Positions 46,386 through 54,507 of a DNA stretch of 64,000 bases are shown piece after piece. Numbering within the stretch: position 1 is the stretch's first letter; every line of letters starts with the position of its first letter. The notes below the pieces were generated by a model, which saw only the letters and a list, made by a program, of their open reading frames with translations, was not told where the DNA came from and did no database searches. Made by a program: the position numbers and the translations under genes. The DNA lies in contig NZ_CP117460.1 of assembly GCF_030687145.1 (NCBI RefSeq), forward strand, positions 1,302,001 through 1,366,000. The letters run 5' to 3'. Source of the stretch: Pseudomonas sp. FP1742 (GTDB lineage Bacteria > Pseudomonadota > Gammaproteobacteria > Pseudomonadales > Pseudomonadaceae).

Positions 46386-47096
46386 TTAGAACTTCTCTTT
46401 GCCGGACAGGTAGCGCCATTGCCCCAGCGGCACTTTGCCGATGGACACACCGCCGATGCGGATGCGGCGGATGGCGACGACCTTCAGGCCTACGGCCTGG
46501 CAGAACAGGGCAATCACACCCGGTTGCGGGTTCTTCATGGCAAAGCGCAGACGGTTTTCGTTCTGCCAGCTGGCCTTGACCGGCGGCAGTTCCTTGCCCT
46601 TGTACGTCAGGCCGTGGTTCAGGCGGTTGAGGCCGTGAGCCACCATGTCGCCTTCGACCTCGACCACATATTCCTGCTCGATCTTGCTGGCATCGGCGGT
46701 GAGCTTGCGCAAAATCTTCCAGTCCTGGGTGAACACCAGCAGACCGCTGGCGTTGGCCTGCAGGTCGGCGCTGGCGGTCAGGCGCAGGAAGTGGCCCTTG
46801 AGCGGACGTTTGCCGTAGCGGTGTTCTTCGCTCAGGGTCGCGGCGCTGAGGGTCGCCATGGCGGTGTCCGCGTCCATGCCCGCCGGAACGTTCATCAGGA
46901 TGGTCACCGGCTCCGGCGCGGTGGCCTTGGCCTCTGGATCGAGCTCGACTTTCTGGGTGTCGACCTTGAACTGCGGCTCGTCGATGACTTCACCGTCCAC
47001 GGTGACCCAGCCGCCCTCGATGAACAGCTCAGCCTCCCGACGGGAGCAGCCGACGAGTTCGATGAGGCGTTTGGAGAGACGAATCGGGTCAGTCAT
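46386..47096 (-). CDS. RsuA/RluF-like pseudouridine synthase family protein, catalytic Asp apparently missing
   Basis: This 236-residue protein has an N-terminal S4 RNA-binding domain (RLSKRLIELVGCSRREAELF) and a pseudouridine synthase-like core. Where the family has GRLDxxTxGLLLLT, it reads ADLQANASGLLVFTQD, so the invariant catalytic Asp falls on Gln and the Arg on Asp. It may bind rRNA without isomerising uridine, or use other residues. The MTDPIRLSKR start is standard. Confidence 0.8.
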   Translation of the reverse strand: MTDPIRLSKRLIELVGCSRREAELFIEGGWVTVDGEVIDEPQFKVDTQKVELDPEAKATAPEPVTILMNVPAGMDADTAMATLSAATLSEEHRYGKRPLKGHFLRLTASADLQANASGLLVFTQDWKILRKLTADASKIEQEYVVEVEGDMVAHGLNRLNHGLTYKGKELPPVKASWQNENRLRFAMKNPQPGVIALFCQAVGLKVVAIRRIRIGGVSIGKVPLGQWRYLSGKEKF

Positions 47097-47180
47097 GACA
47101 GGGCCGTAACAAAAAAGGGGTGGGCATTGTACCTGCTGGGCGCGGGTTAATCGCGAGTCCATTTGCCTCAGGTGTTTTTA

Positions 47181-47270
47181 TGTGGGAGCGGGCTTGCTCG
47201 CGAAGGCAGTAGATCAGTCAATTTATCTGTTGAATGACACACCGCATTCGCGAGCAAGCCCGCTCCCACA
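47181..47270. repeat. REPIN upstream of the RsuA-like gene
   Basis: TGTGGGAGCGGGCTTGCTCG (47181 onward) and exact inverse ending at 47270. Confidence 0.93.
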
Positions 47271-47286
47271 TTTGTCCCGCGTTGTG

Positions 47287-47760
47287 TCAGCCATGCTGTG
47301 AACGTTGCTGGCCTTGGCGCAAACGCATATGCAGCAACGGATAAGGCTGCCCCATGCCGTCATGCTCCGAACGACCGATCACCTCGAAGCCCTGCTTGAA
47401 GTAAAACCCCAGGGCCTGCGGGTTCTGCTCGTTGACGTCCAGCTCATCGGCGTTCAGGTGCTCCAGGGCGTAGCGCAACAATTGCTTGCCCAGTCCCTGG
47501 CCACGGTGATCCGGGTCGATGAACAGCATTTCGATCTTGCCCGCCGCGACACCAGCGAACCCGGTGATGCGCTGGCGCGAGTCTTTGGTGCAGATCAGCA
47601 TGACGGCGTCGAGGTAGCGGGTCAGCACCAGATTCTTCAGCAGTTCGATATAGCTGTCGGGCAAAAAGTCATGGGTGGCGCGCACCGAGGCCTCCCACAC
47701 TTGGGTGAGTTCTTCGTAGTCGCTCTGTTTCGGCGTATGAATGACCGAGTGTTGGCGCAT
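47287..47760 (-). CDS. GNAT family N-acetyltransferase
   Basis: This 157-residue protein has a GNAT acetyl-CoA site (IEMLFIDPDHRGQGLGKQLL, the R-x-x-G-x-G/A loop) and a C-terminal PQALGFYFKQGFEVIGRSE. Substrate unknown. ATG at 47760 follows AGAGAGGCCAGCGGGC; an in-frame ATG seven codons earlier is possible. Confidence 0.88.
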   Translation of the reverse strand: MRQHSVIHTPKQSDYEELTQVWEASVRATHDFLPDSYIELLKNLVLTRYLDAVMLICTKDSRQRITGFAGVAAGKIEMLFIDPDHRGQGLGKQLLRYALEHLNADELDVNEQNPQALGFYFKQGFEVIGRSEHDGMGQPYPLLHMRLRQGQQRSQHG

Positions 47761-47819
47761 GCCCGCTGGCCTCTCTTCCATGGATGACGCGAGTTCTTTC
47801 TCCCACAAAACGATAGACG

Positions 47820-47864
47820 TAAAAAAGCCCCGCATCTCGTCAAGAGAGCAGGGCTTTTCGTATT
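47820..47864 (-). terminator. Terminator of rimO
   Basis: On the - strand AAAAGCCCTGCTCTCTTGAC pairs with GAGATGCGGGGCTTTTTTAC; the T-run faces the GNAT gene. Confidence 0.75.
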
Positions 47865-47872
47865 TTTTGCAT

Positions 47873-49210
47873 TTAGATCTGTTCAGCCCACAGATCGTAT
47901 TCGTCGGCGTCAGTCACTTTGCACCAGACCTTGTCGCCCGGCTTCAGGTTGCTGCCGTTGTCGATGAACACGTTGCCGTCGATTTCCGGGGCATCGAAGA
48001 AGCAGCGGCCGACCGCGCCTTGCTCGTCGACTTCGTCCACCAGCACTTCGATCTCACGGCCAATGCGCATTTGCAGGCGTGCCGAGCTGATGGCCTGCTG
48101 GTGCGCCATGAAGCGATCCCAGCGGTCTTGCTTGACGTCGTCCGGAACGATCTCCAGGTCCAGATCGTTGGCCGGTGCGCCTTCGACCGGCGAGTACTGG
48201 AAGCAGCCGACGCGGTCCAGTTGGGCTTCGGTCAGCCAGTTCAGCAGGTACTGGAAGTCTTCTTCGGTTTCGCCGGGGAAGCCGACGATGAAGGTCGAAC
48301 GGATGATCAGGTCCGGGCAGATTTCGCGCCAGTTCTTGATCCGGGCCAGGGTCTTGTCTTCGAAGGCCGGGCGTTTCATCGCTTTAAGGACTTTCGGGCT
48401 GGCGTGCTGGAACGGGATGTCCAGGTACGGCAGGATCTTGCCGGCGGCCATCAGCGGGATCAGTTCGTCGACGTGCGGGTACGGGTAAACATAGTGCAGA
48501 CGCACCCAGACACCGAGGGTGCTCAGGGCTTCGCAGAGTTCGGTCATGCGGGTTTTCACCGGCGCGCCGTTCCAGAAACCGGTGCGGTATTTCACGTCGA
48601 CGCCGTAGGCGCTGGTGTCCTGGGAAATCACCAACAGCTCTTTGACACCGGACTTGACCAGGCGCTGGGCCTCGTCGAGCACGTCACCGACCGGGCGGCT
48701 GACCAGTTTGCCGCGCATCGACGGGATGATGCAGAAGCTGCAGCTGTGGTTGCAGCCTTCGGAAATCTTCAGGTAGGCGTAGTGGCGCGGGGTCAGTTTG
48801 ATCCCTTGCGGCGGCACCAGGTCGATCAGCGGGTTGTGATCCTGACGCGGCGGCACGACGTCGTGCACGGCGTTGACCACTTGCTCGTACTGCTGCGGAC
48901 CGGTCACGGCCAGCACACTCGGGTGCACGTTGCGGATATTGCCTTCTTCCACGCCCATGCAGCCGGTCACGATGACCTTGCCGTTTTCCTTGATGGCTTC
49001 GCCGATCACTTCCAGGGACTCAGCCTTGGCCGAGTCGATAAAGCCGCAGGTATTGACCACCACGACGTCGGCGTCCTGATAAGTGGACACAACGTCATAG
49101 CCTTCCATGCGCAGCTGGGTAAGGATGCGCTCGGAGTCGACCAGTGCTTTCGGGCAACCCAGGGATACGAAGCCAACCTTTGGATTGGCCGGCGCAGGAG
49201 TGGTGGACAT
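47873..49210 (-). CDS. rimO: Ribosomal protein S12 methylthiotransferase RimO
   Basis: This 445-residue radical-SAM enzyme methylthiolates Asp89 of protein S12. The N-terminal UPF0004 Cys residues ([20 protein letters not shown]), the radical-SAM CxxxCxxC ([11 protein letters not shown]), and the C-terminal TRAM domain are all present. ATG at 49210 ([19 protein letters not shown]). Confidence 0.97.
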   Translation of the reverse strand: MSTTPAPANPKVGFVSLGCPKALVDSERILTQLRMEGYDVVSTYQDADVVVVNTCGFIDSAKAESLEVIGEAIKENGKVIVTGCMGVEEGNIRNVHPSVLAVTGPQQYEQVVNAVHDVVPPRQDHNPLIDLVPPQGIKLTPRHYAYLKISEGCNHSCSFCIIPSMRGKLVSRPVGDVLDEAQRLVKSGVKELLVISQDTSAYGVDVKYRTGFWNGAPVKTRMTELCEALSTLGVWVRLHYVYPYPHVDELIPLMAAGKILPYLDIPFQHASPKVLKAMKRPAFEDKTLARIKNWREICPDLIIRSTFIVGFPGETEEDFQYLLNWLTEAQLDRVGCFQYSPVEGAPANDLDLEIVPDDVKQDRWDRFMAHQQAISSARLQMRIGREIEVLVDEVDEQGAVGRCFFDAPEIDGNVFIDNGSNLKPGDKVWCKVTDADEYDLWAEQI

Positions 49211-49500
49211 GTCTAACCTCGGTGTTTGTGACGCCTCCAGCCGAAGACGGCAAGGCGACAGACGGGCGCTATGTTGCACCCTCTGGTCAAAAAGTGCGCA
49301 ATTCTAACGATGGGCGGCGCACTTGACCAGCTTTATGCAGGGAAATACGACGAGTGCTGCGTTATGCTTCGCGCCGTTACGCTTTACCGATTTTTTACAG
49401 TCAATAAATCGTCTGTAACAACAAGTAAAACAGTGCATGCTGCACCACAAATCATAGTGCTTCTTCGAAGAAGCCCGGATCTGAGTAGTAGGAGTGATGG

Positions 49501-51402
49501 ATGGGGCAGGCAAGTAGTCAGGCGATAGCCGGCGGACATTCGGCGGCGAAGCCGATCAGCATGCTGGTTGCGGCGGTCGGAGTGGTTTATGGCGACATCG
49601 GCACGAGCCCGTTGTACACCCTCAAAGAAGTTTTTTCCGGTGGCTATGGCGTGCCCGTCAACCATGACGGCGTGCTGGGCATTCTGGCGCTGATCTTCTG
49701 GTCGCTGATCTGGGTCGTGTCGATCAAATACATGCTGTTCGTACTGCGCGCCGACAACCAGGGCGAAGGCGGAATCATGGCCTTGACCGCGCTGGCACGA
49801 CGGGCGGCGGGGGGGCATGCAAAATTACGCACGCTGCTGGTGGTTTGCGGGCTGATCGGCGCGGCGCTGTTCTACGGCGACAGCATGATCACTCCGGCGA
49901 TTTCCGTACTGTCGGCGATTGAAGGGCTGGAGCTGGCGTTCGAAGGCATCGACCATTGGGTGGTGCCATTGTCGCTGGTGGTGCTGGTGGCGCTGTTTCT
50001 GATTCAACGTCACGGCACGGCGCGGATCGGCATTCTGTTCGGGCCGATCATGGTCACCTGGTTTCTGGTGCTCGGCGCGTTGGGCGTGTATGGCATCAGC
50101 CAGCACCCGGAAGTGTTGCAAGCGATAAACCCGGTATGGGGCGTACGCTTCTTCTTGGACCACCCAGGCATGGGGATCACGATTCTTGGCGCCGTGGTGC
50201 TGGCGTTGACCGGTGCCGAGGCGCTGTACGCCGACATGGGCCACTTCGGTCGCAAGCCGATCGCTCGGGCCTGGTTTATCCTGGTGCTGCCCGCACTGGT
50301 ACTGAACTACTTCGGTCAGGGCGCCTTGCTGCTCGGTGATCCGGAAGCCGCCCGCAACCCGTTCTATCTGTTGGCGCCAAACTGGGCGCTGATCCCGTTG
50401 GTAGCGTTGTCGACCATGGCCACGGTGATTGCCTCGCAAGCGGTCATCTCCGGTGCGTTCTCCCTGACCCGTCAGGCGATCCAGCTCGGCTACATTCCCC
50501 GCATGCGTATTCGGCACACCTCCAGTGCCGAGCAAGGGCAGATCTATATCGGCGCGGTGAACTGGGCGCTGATGGTCGGCGTAATCCTGCTGGTACTGGG
50601 CTTCGAGTCCTCCGGCGCGTTGGCCTCGGCCTACGGCGTGGCGGTGACCGGGACCATGCTGATGACCACGATTCTGGTGTCGGCGGTGATGTTGCTGCTA
50701 TGGAAATGGCCTCCGGTTCTTGCGGTCCCGGTGTTGCTCGGCTTCCTGTTGGTAGACGGTTTGTACTTCGCCGCCAACGTGCCGAAAATCGTCCAGGGCG
50801 GTGCGTTCCCGGTGATCGCCGGTATCGCGCTGTTCGTCCTGATGACCACCTGGAAACGCGGCAAGCAACTGCTGGTCGATCGCCTGGACGAAGGCGGGTT
50901 GCCGCTGCCGATCTTCATCAGCAGTATCCGCGTGCAGCCGCCACATCGGGTCCAGGGCACCGCTGTGTTCCTTACCGCTCGCCCGGATGCCGTGCCCCAC
51001 GCGCTGTTGCACAACCTGCTGCATAACCAGGTGCTGCACGAGCAAGTGGTGTTGCTGACAGTGGTGTACGAAGACATCCCGCGCGTCCCGCCGCAACGAC
51101 GTTTCGAGGTTGATTCCTATGGCGAAGGCTTCTTCCGGGTCATCCTGCACTTCGGTTTCACCGACGAGCCGGACGTGCCGCAAGCGCTGAAGCTGTGTCA
51201 TCTCGATGACCTGGACTTCAGCCCGATGCGCACCACGTACTTCCTCAGCCGCGAGACGGTCATCGCCTCCAAGCTCGAAGGCATGGCCCGCTGGCGCGAG
51301 GCGTTGTTCGCCTTCATGCTGAAGAACGCCAATGGCAACCTGCGCTTCTTCAATCTGCCGCTGAACCGGGTGATTGAACTAGGTACCCAGGTCGAGATGT
51401 AA
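49501..51402 (+). CDS. kup: Low-affinity potassium transport system protein Kup
   Basis: This 633-residue K+/H+ symporter has about 12 membrane segments. [20 protein letters not shown] is the family signature, followed by [14 protein letters not shown] and [19 protein letters not shown]. The ATG follows GTAGGAGTGATGG. The large hydrophilic C-terminus is normal. Confidence 0.96.
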   Translation: MGQASSQAIAGGHSAAKPISMLVAAVGVVYGDIGTSPLYTLKEVFSGGYGVPVNHDGVLGILALIFWSLIWVVSIKYMLFVLRADNQGEGGIMALTALARRAAGGHAKLRTLLVVCGLIGAALFYGDSMITPAISVLSAIEGLELAFEGIDHWVVPLSLVVLVALFLIQRHGTARIGILFGPIMVTWFLVLGALGVYGISQHPEVLQAINPVWGVRFFLDHPGMGITILGAVVLALTGAEALYADMGHFGRKPIARAWFILVLPALVLNYFGQGALLLGDPEAARNPFYLLAPNWALIPLVALSTMATVIASQAVISGAFSLTRQAIQLGYIPRMRIRHTSSAEQGQIYIGAVNWALMVGVILLVLGFESSGALASAYGVAVTGTMLMTTILVSAVMLLLWKWPPVLAVPVLLGFLLVDGLYFAANVPKIVQGGAFPVIAGIALFVLMTTWKRGKQLLVDRLDEGGLPLPIFISSIRVQPPHRVQGTAVFLTARPDAVPHALLHNLLHNQVLHEQVVLLTVVYEDIPRVPPQRRFEVDSYGEGFFRVILHFGFTDEPDVPQALKLCHLDDLDFSPMRTTYFLSRETVIASKLEGMARWREALFAFMLKNANGNLRFFNLPLNRVIELGTQVEM

Positions 51403-51411
51403 GCCCCCATG

Positions 51412-51452
51412 AAAAAGCCCCCGTTGCCATGAAGGTAGCGGGGGCTTTTTTG
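51412..51452. terminator. Terminator of kup (left flank of the accessory island)
   Basis: GCCCCCG (51417-51423) pairs with CGGGGGC (51439-51445), with A-run on one side and T-run on the other, so it can act both ways. It shares 18 bases with the terminator at 54451. Confidence 0.88.
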
Positions 51453-51463
51453 TGTCTGTGCCT

Positions 51464-51790
51464 TTACTTGCTTTCAGGCAATTCTTCTTCAGATTCGGTC
51501 TTTGTTCGGGCGGGTCGCGGTGTCAGCACCTTCACCACATCATCAATCACCGCCTTACTCATCGCCGTCAAATAATGCGCGGCCCAGGCGTGGCGGTCGG
51601 TGTCTTTTACGTAGGCGGCGTCCTCGGTAAATGATTTGGCGAGGAACAGCAGATCGGAGGCTTGTGACAATGCATCAACGATGGGGACGCCGGCGCGGAC
51701 GTTGAATAGCGCCTGATCCGAGCAGTAGATGAGCGGGGTGAAGCCGAGGGTTTTTAGTTCTGAAATCGCGCTTGAATCTGTTTTAGTCAT
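51464..51790 (-). CDS. DUF3077 family protein
   Basis: This 108-residue protein has a central conserved helix pair, FNVRAGVPIVDALSQASDLL, followed by AWAAHYLTAMSKAVIDDV; the C-terminus is charged (TKTESEEELPESK). This pattern is that of DUF3077, a family mostly confined to Pseudomonas and often present in several copies. Function unknown. ATG follows GGAAAGAGAC. The upstream ~220 bases are highly structured. Confidence 0.8.
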   Translation of the reverse strand: MTKTDSSAISELKTLGFTPLIYCSDQALFNVRAGVPIVDALSQASDLLFLAKSFTEDAAYVKDTDRHAWAAHYLTAMSKAVIDDVVKVLTPRPARTKTESEEELPESK

Positions 51791-52010
51791 GTCTCTTTCC
51801 TAAGCTTGAGGAGCTGCCACGTTCGTTTCCAAGCGAATGGGTGGCAGCTGTGCGCAGGTTGGAAAACCGGGAGCCTAGGAAACCGGCACGTCCGAAGACG
51901 TCCCGCGCACAACCGCCATGACGCAAGATTGCAGCCGTAAGGGTCTGCGGTCATGTTGGGCACGTTGTTGCTATTCGCTCGACGGGTTTCCAAGCCCGAT
52001 CGCTGAATGG
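51791..52010 (-). ncRNA. Candidate structured RNA leader of the DUF3077 gene
   Basis: Several perfect complementary blocks lie in order. The 9-bp stem 51812-51820/51841-51849 has an inner TTCG/CGAA pair. GTGCGC/GCGCAC (51850-51855/51905-51910) encloses a UUCG-looped hairpin ACGTC-TTCG-GACGT (51888-51901). CATGAC/GTCATG (51917-51922/51950-51955) is extended by GCA/TGC, and CGGG/CCCG lies at 51983-51998. This stacking suggests a folded 5' leader, possibly regulatory. Strand and ends are inferred from the gene it precedes. Confidence 0.45.
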
Positions 52011-52240
52011 TCAGCGACGTCCGGAGAGTATCCCTTCGAAGAAAAACGCAACAAGGCGGCAAAGTGCCCAAAAAGCGAGTTTCGGAGTTTGCCTACAAGG
52101 TCTGCGGGCGTCATCCGATATTGCGACACCTTGTAATAAACGAAACTAAACGCGGCGGCGATTATACAAGTCGCTGGATTTTTTGCAGGGTTTCCCAGTG
52201 AAGTCCGAAAGAACTTGACTACTCGATATTTCCAATGAGA

Positions 52241-52274
52241 CAAGTGTCCACGTTTTATGGAATGTGGACACTTG
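52241..52274. promoter_or_regulatory. Inverted repeat, probable operator of the HTH-NTase-PP2C operon
   Basis: CAAGTGTCCAC (52241-52251) and GTGGACACTTG (52264-52274) are a perfect 11-bp inverted repeat with a 12-base spacer. It ends 14 bases before the first gene's ATG, so a bound protein would block transcription or translation. AbiE-type antitoxins autoregulate through inverted repeats in this position. Confidence 0.7.
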
Positions 52275-52288
52275 GAGTTTCTAGCTTC

Positions 52289-53020
52289 ATGAAGAGTCAA
52301 GACATTTTGCTTCTGTTCAAGATGGCCAGCCTGCACGCCCAGGAAGAAAATCTTTTTGGGAAGATGGAATCTGAGTCGAATTCGAACATGGTTGAGGAGT
52401 TGTTGAAGTCCCAGCAGCCGCTAGTCACCCACCCCGCTGATGATGAGGAAACTGTATTCCACCGCCAGGAGTTCGATTCACCCTTGGGTGACGAGGATGG
52501 GTGGGAAGGGTGGTCGGAGCCTGTGTCTACTCCGCCGCTGGCGAGTTGGAGTGAAGGTTACTCGTTGCGTGCGTTGTCTGCGTCCCTTGGGCTAAGCAAA
52601 AGCGAGGTATCAAACTCTATAGCCAGGTGTCGTGAGTCTGGATTGCTCACCAATGACTACGACACCGGGCTGCCGAAAGTTAATCGGCGAGAGCTGCTGA
52701 AAATCACCGAGCATGCATTGAAATACTTTTTCCCCGTGAAGCCGGGCGCGATGGTTCGCGGTATTCCAACAGGCTTCGCAGCGCCGGCGCTGTCCAAAAG
52801 CATCAAGAGCGCTGGCGGGTTGATTCCGGTTTGGCCTGATGCACTCGGAACTGAGCGTGGTCAGGCGATAGAGCCGCTCTACAAGACGGTGCCGGAAGCG
52901 GTGAAGAGGGACAGAATCCTTTATCACTATCTTGCGCTTGCTGATGCGATCCGTCTTGGTGGCCCACGAGAGTGTGGTGTGGCGGTTAGCATTCTAAAAG
53001 CAGGGATGGGGCTGAAATAA
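52289..53020 (+). CDS. DNA-binding helix-turn-helix protein of the accessory operon
   Basis: This 243-residue protein starts MKSQDILLLFKMASLHAQEE. After an acidic insert (about residues 26-88), there is a winged-HTH-like region at residues ~90-130 (YSLRALSASLGLSKSEVSNS, then RCRESGLLTNDYDTGLPKVN). The C-terminal half contains a conserved-looking MVRGIPTGFAAPALSKS and LYHYLALADAIRLGGPRECG. ATG at 52289 follows TTGGAG. It overlaps no gene but is one base from the nucleotidyltransferase. It is probably the regulator or antitoxin of the operon, like AbiEi; homology to AbiEi itself was not seen. Confidence 0.8.
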   Translation: MKSQDILLLFKMASLHAQEENLFGKMESESNSNMVEELLKSQQPLVTHPADDEETVFHRQEFDSPLGDEDGWEGWSEPVSTPPLASWSEGYSLRALSASLGLSKSEVSNSIARCRESGLLTNDYDTGLPKVNRRELLKITEHALKYFFPVKPGAMVRGIPTGFAAPALSKSIKSAGGLIPVWPDALGTERGQAIEPLYKTVPEAVKRDRILYHYLALADAIRLGGPRECGVAVSILKAGMGLK

Positions 53021-53021
53021 C

Positions 53022-53720
53022 ATGTCATCAAATGCTGATCACAATTACGAGCTCATAGAATTTGTTGCAGACGGCTTGGGGGAGGCGTTTCTCGCCGAGG
53101 TTGCCTTTGTCGGCGGTTGCACCACAGCCATGCTGGTCACTGATGCTGCTGTGCTGGACGACATTCGTTTCACCGATGATGTCGACTTGGTGATCGAGCT
53201 GGCAGGCATTAGCGCCTGGCAACACCTCACGGAACGGCTGGCGGCCAAGAACTTCAAGATCACCGGTGAGGATGAAGTCAACTGTCGTTTCCGCTTCAAC
53301 GACGTCGTCGTTGACGTGATGCCTTCTGACCCCGCTGTTCTCGGATATGCCAACCGTTGGTTCGTGGAGGGGCTGGCGAGGGCTGATAAATTTACGTTGC
53401 CCAGCGGCACCGTAATCCAGATATTTAAACCGACTTACTTTCTTGCTACGAAACTAGAGGCCTTTAGCGGTCGCGGTGAGGGCGACCCTTACCACAAAGA
53501 CGTTGAAGACATCATCATCTTGATTGATGGTCGTCCAGAGCTTTTGGAGGAGGTTCGCCAAGCCGAGTCTGAACTCAAGGAATACATCACGACTGGAATT
53601 CGAGAACTCACAATGCTCAGTGGTATCGACTACGTGATTGAAAGCTCGGGCTCGGTCCAGGCTAATCCGGGTAGAGGGCGAATCATACACATGCGCATGA
53701 AGGACCTGGGCAACGCATGA
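53022..53720 (+). CDS. AbiEii-like nucleotidyltransferase
   Basis: This 232-residue protein has a full nucleotidyltransferase active site: GG at residues 31-32 (AFVGGCTTAML), Asp-x-Asp at 53/55 (FTDDVDLVIEL) and the third Asp at 98 (VVVDVMPSD). The later FLATKLEAFSGRGEGDPYHK and KDVEDIIILIDG match the AbiEii/MenT group of toxins, some of which modify tRNA. It overlaps the PP2C gene by ATGA, so the two are coupled. A toxin or effector role is inferred; a housekeeping role is not excluded. Confidence 0.85.
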   Translation: MSSNADHNYELIEFVADGLGEAFLAEVAFVGGCTTAMLVTDAAVLDDIRFTDDVDLVIELAGISAWQHLTERLAAKNFKITGEDEVNCRFRFNDVVVDVMPSDPAVLGYANRWFVEGLARADKFTLPSGTVIQIFKPTYFLATKLEAFSGRGEGDPYHKDVEDIIILIDGRPELLEEVRQAESELKEYITTGIRELTMLSGIDYVIESSGSVQANPGRGRIIHMRMKDLGNA

Positions 53721-54388
53721 GATACGACACCAGATCAGTAATTGGACGGACCAGGAAAGCCAATCATGACTGTGCTGGAGTTCTTTGCGACGGCGACAGA
53801 GGGCTGTTCGTCATCACGGACGGTACGTCGAGTCCCGGCAGTGGCCAACTGGCTGAATGCTTCGTAAGAGGTGTTTTAGCTGCCTGCCCGAAACATATAG
53901 ATCAGGGGGGCGATCTCACTGAACATGGAGCAGTTGAGCAGGTACTTCGTTCAGTGCTGGCCGAGCTTCACCCCACTTTGTTCGCGGACCAGACAGGGAC
54001 CACGTGTTACCTGATCGGTTTCGCTGCTCATGGGAAACTCACGCTTGCGTATGAGGGTGACTGTTCGTGCGGTGTAGTGACACCGGCAGGCAGGATCGAG
54101 TGGATTACACCTCCTCACTGCATGGCCAATTGGAGGCGCGACCGTTCGCACCGTGAGCTGGCGCAAGATCCGGCTCGAAACTGGGTGACCCGATGCCTGA
54201 AGGTGAATCGTGTCCCGGACCCGGACTTTGTTTTTCATGAGTTGGTCGTCGGTGAGCGACTGGTGTTCGTAACCGATGGTTTCTGGGCGGAGTTAACGGA
54301 ATCTCAGCAGAGAAGCTTGCTGGCAGCACCGGATAGCGACTTTATTGCTGTTGAAGATGACGTAACGTGGATAGATGTTCAGCTTTAG
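53717..54388 (+). CDS. PP2C-type Ser/Thr phosphatase
   Basis: This 223-residue protein matches PP2C motifs in order: RKANHDCAGVL (Asp18), LFVITDGTSSPGSGQLAE (Asp35-Gly36), TGTTCYLIGF, LAYEGDCSCGVV (Asp115), RLVFVTDGFWAEL (Asp187) and a C-terminal EDDVTW in place of DN-I-T. All metal-binding aspartates are kept, so it is likely active. Pairing with a nucleotidyltransferase suggests control of that enzyme, or of a target, by dephosphorylation. No kinase is coded in the operon. Confidence 0.85.
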   Translation: MRYDTRSVIGRTRKANHDCAGVLCDGDRGLFVITDGTSSPGSGQLAECFVRGVLAACPKHIDQGGDLTEHGAVEQVLRSVLAELHPTLFADQTGTTCYLIGFAAHGKLTLAYEGDCSCGVVTPAGRIEWITPPHCMANWRRDRSHRELAQDPARNWVTRCLKVNRVPDPDFVFHELVVGERLVFVTDGFWAELTESQQRSLLAAPDSDFIAVEDDVTWIDVQL

Positions 54389-54450
54389 CCTTGGAATGCA
54401 CAGTGCATCGACATACCGGCTAGCTGTTGGCGCTTCATGTTTGTACATGT

Positions 54451-54491
54451 AAAAAAGCCCCCGCAACCATAAGGTGTCGGGGGCTTTTTTG
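54451..54491. terminator. Terminator at the right flank of the accessory island
   Basis: AAAAAAGCCCCCG and TCGGGGGCTTTTTT form the stem. CGGGGGCTTTTTTGTGTC (54478-54495) is identical to 51439-51456. Confidence 0.88.
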
Positions 54492-54507
54492 TGTCCGGGG
54501 ACTCAGA

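Noticed and set aside
16473..47270. Repeated GTGGGAGCGGGCTTGCTCGC sequences as a CRISPR array
   Set aside because: They occur as isolated inverted pairs (REPINs), not as regular direct repeats with spacers, and there are no cas genes.
51787..52071. 94-residue frame upstream of the DUF3077 gene
   Set aside because: Composition is not protein-like, and the stretch is explained better by the series of hairpins. Kept only as an alternative reading.
52289..53720. Calling the first two accessory genes simply AbiEi/AbiEii
   Set aside because: The first protein lacks a recognisable AbiEi antitoxin domain and has a long acidic insert, and the added phosphatase is not part of AbiE. The comparison is kept at the level of analogy.
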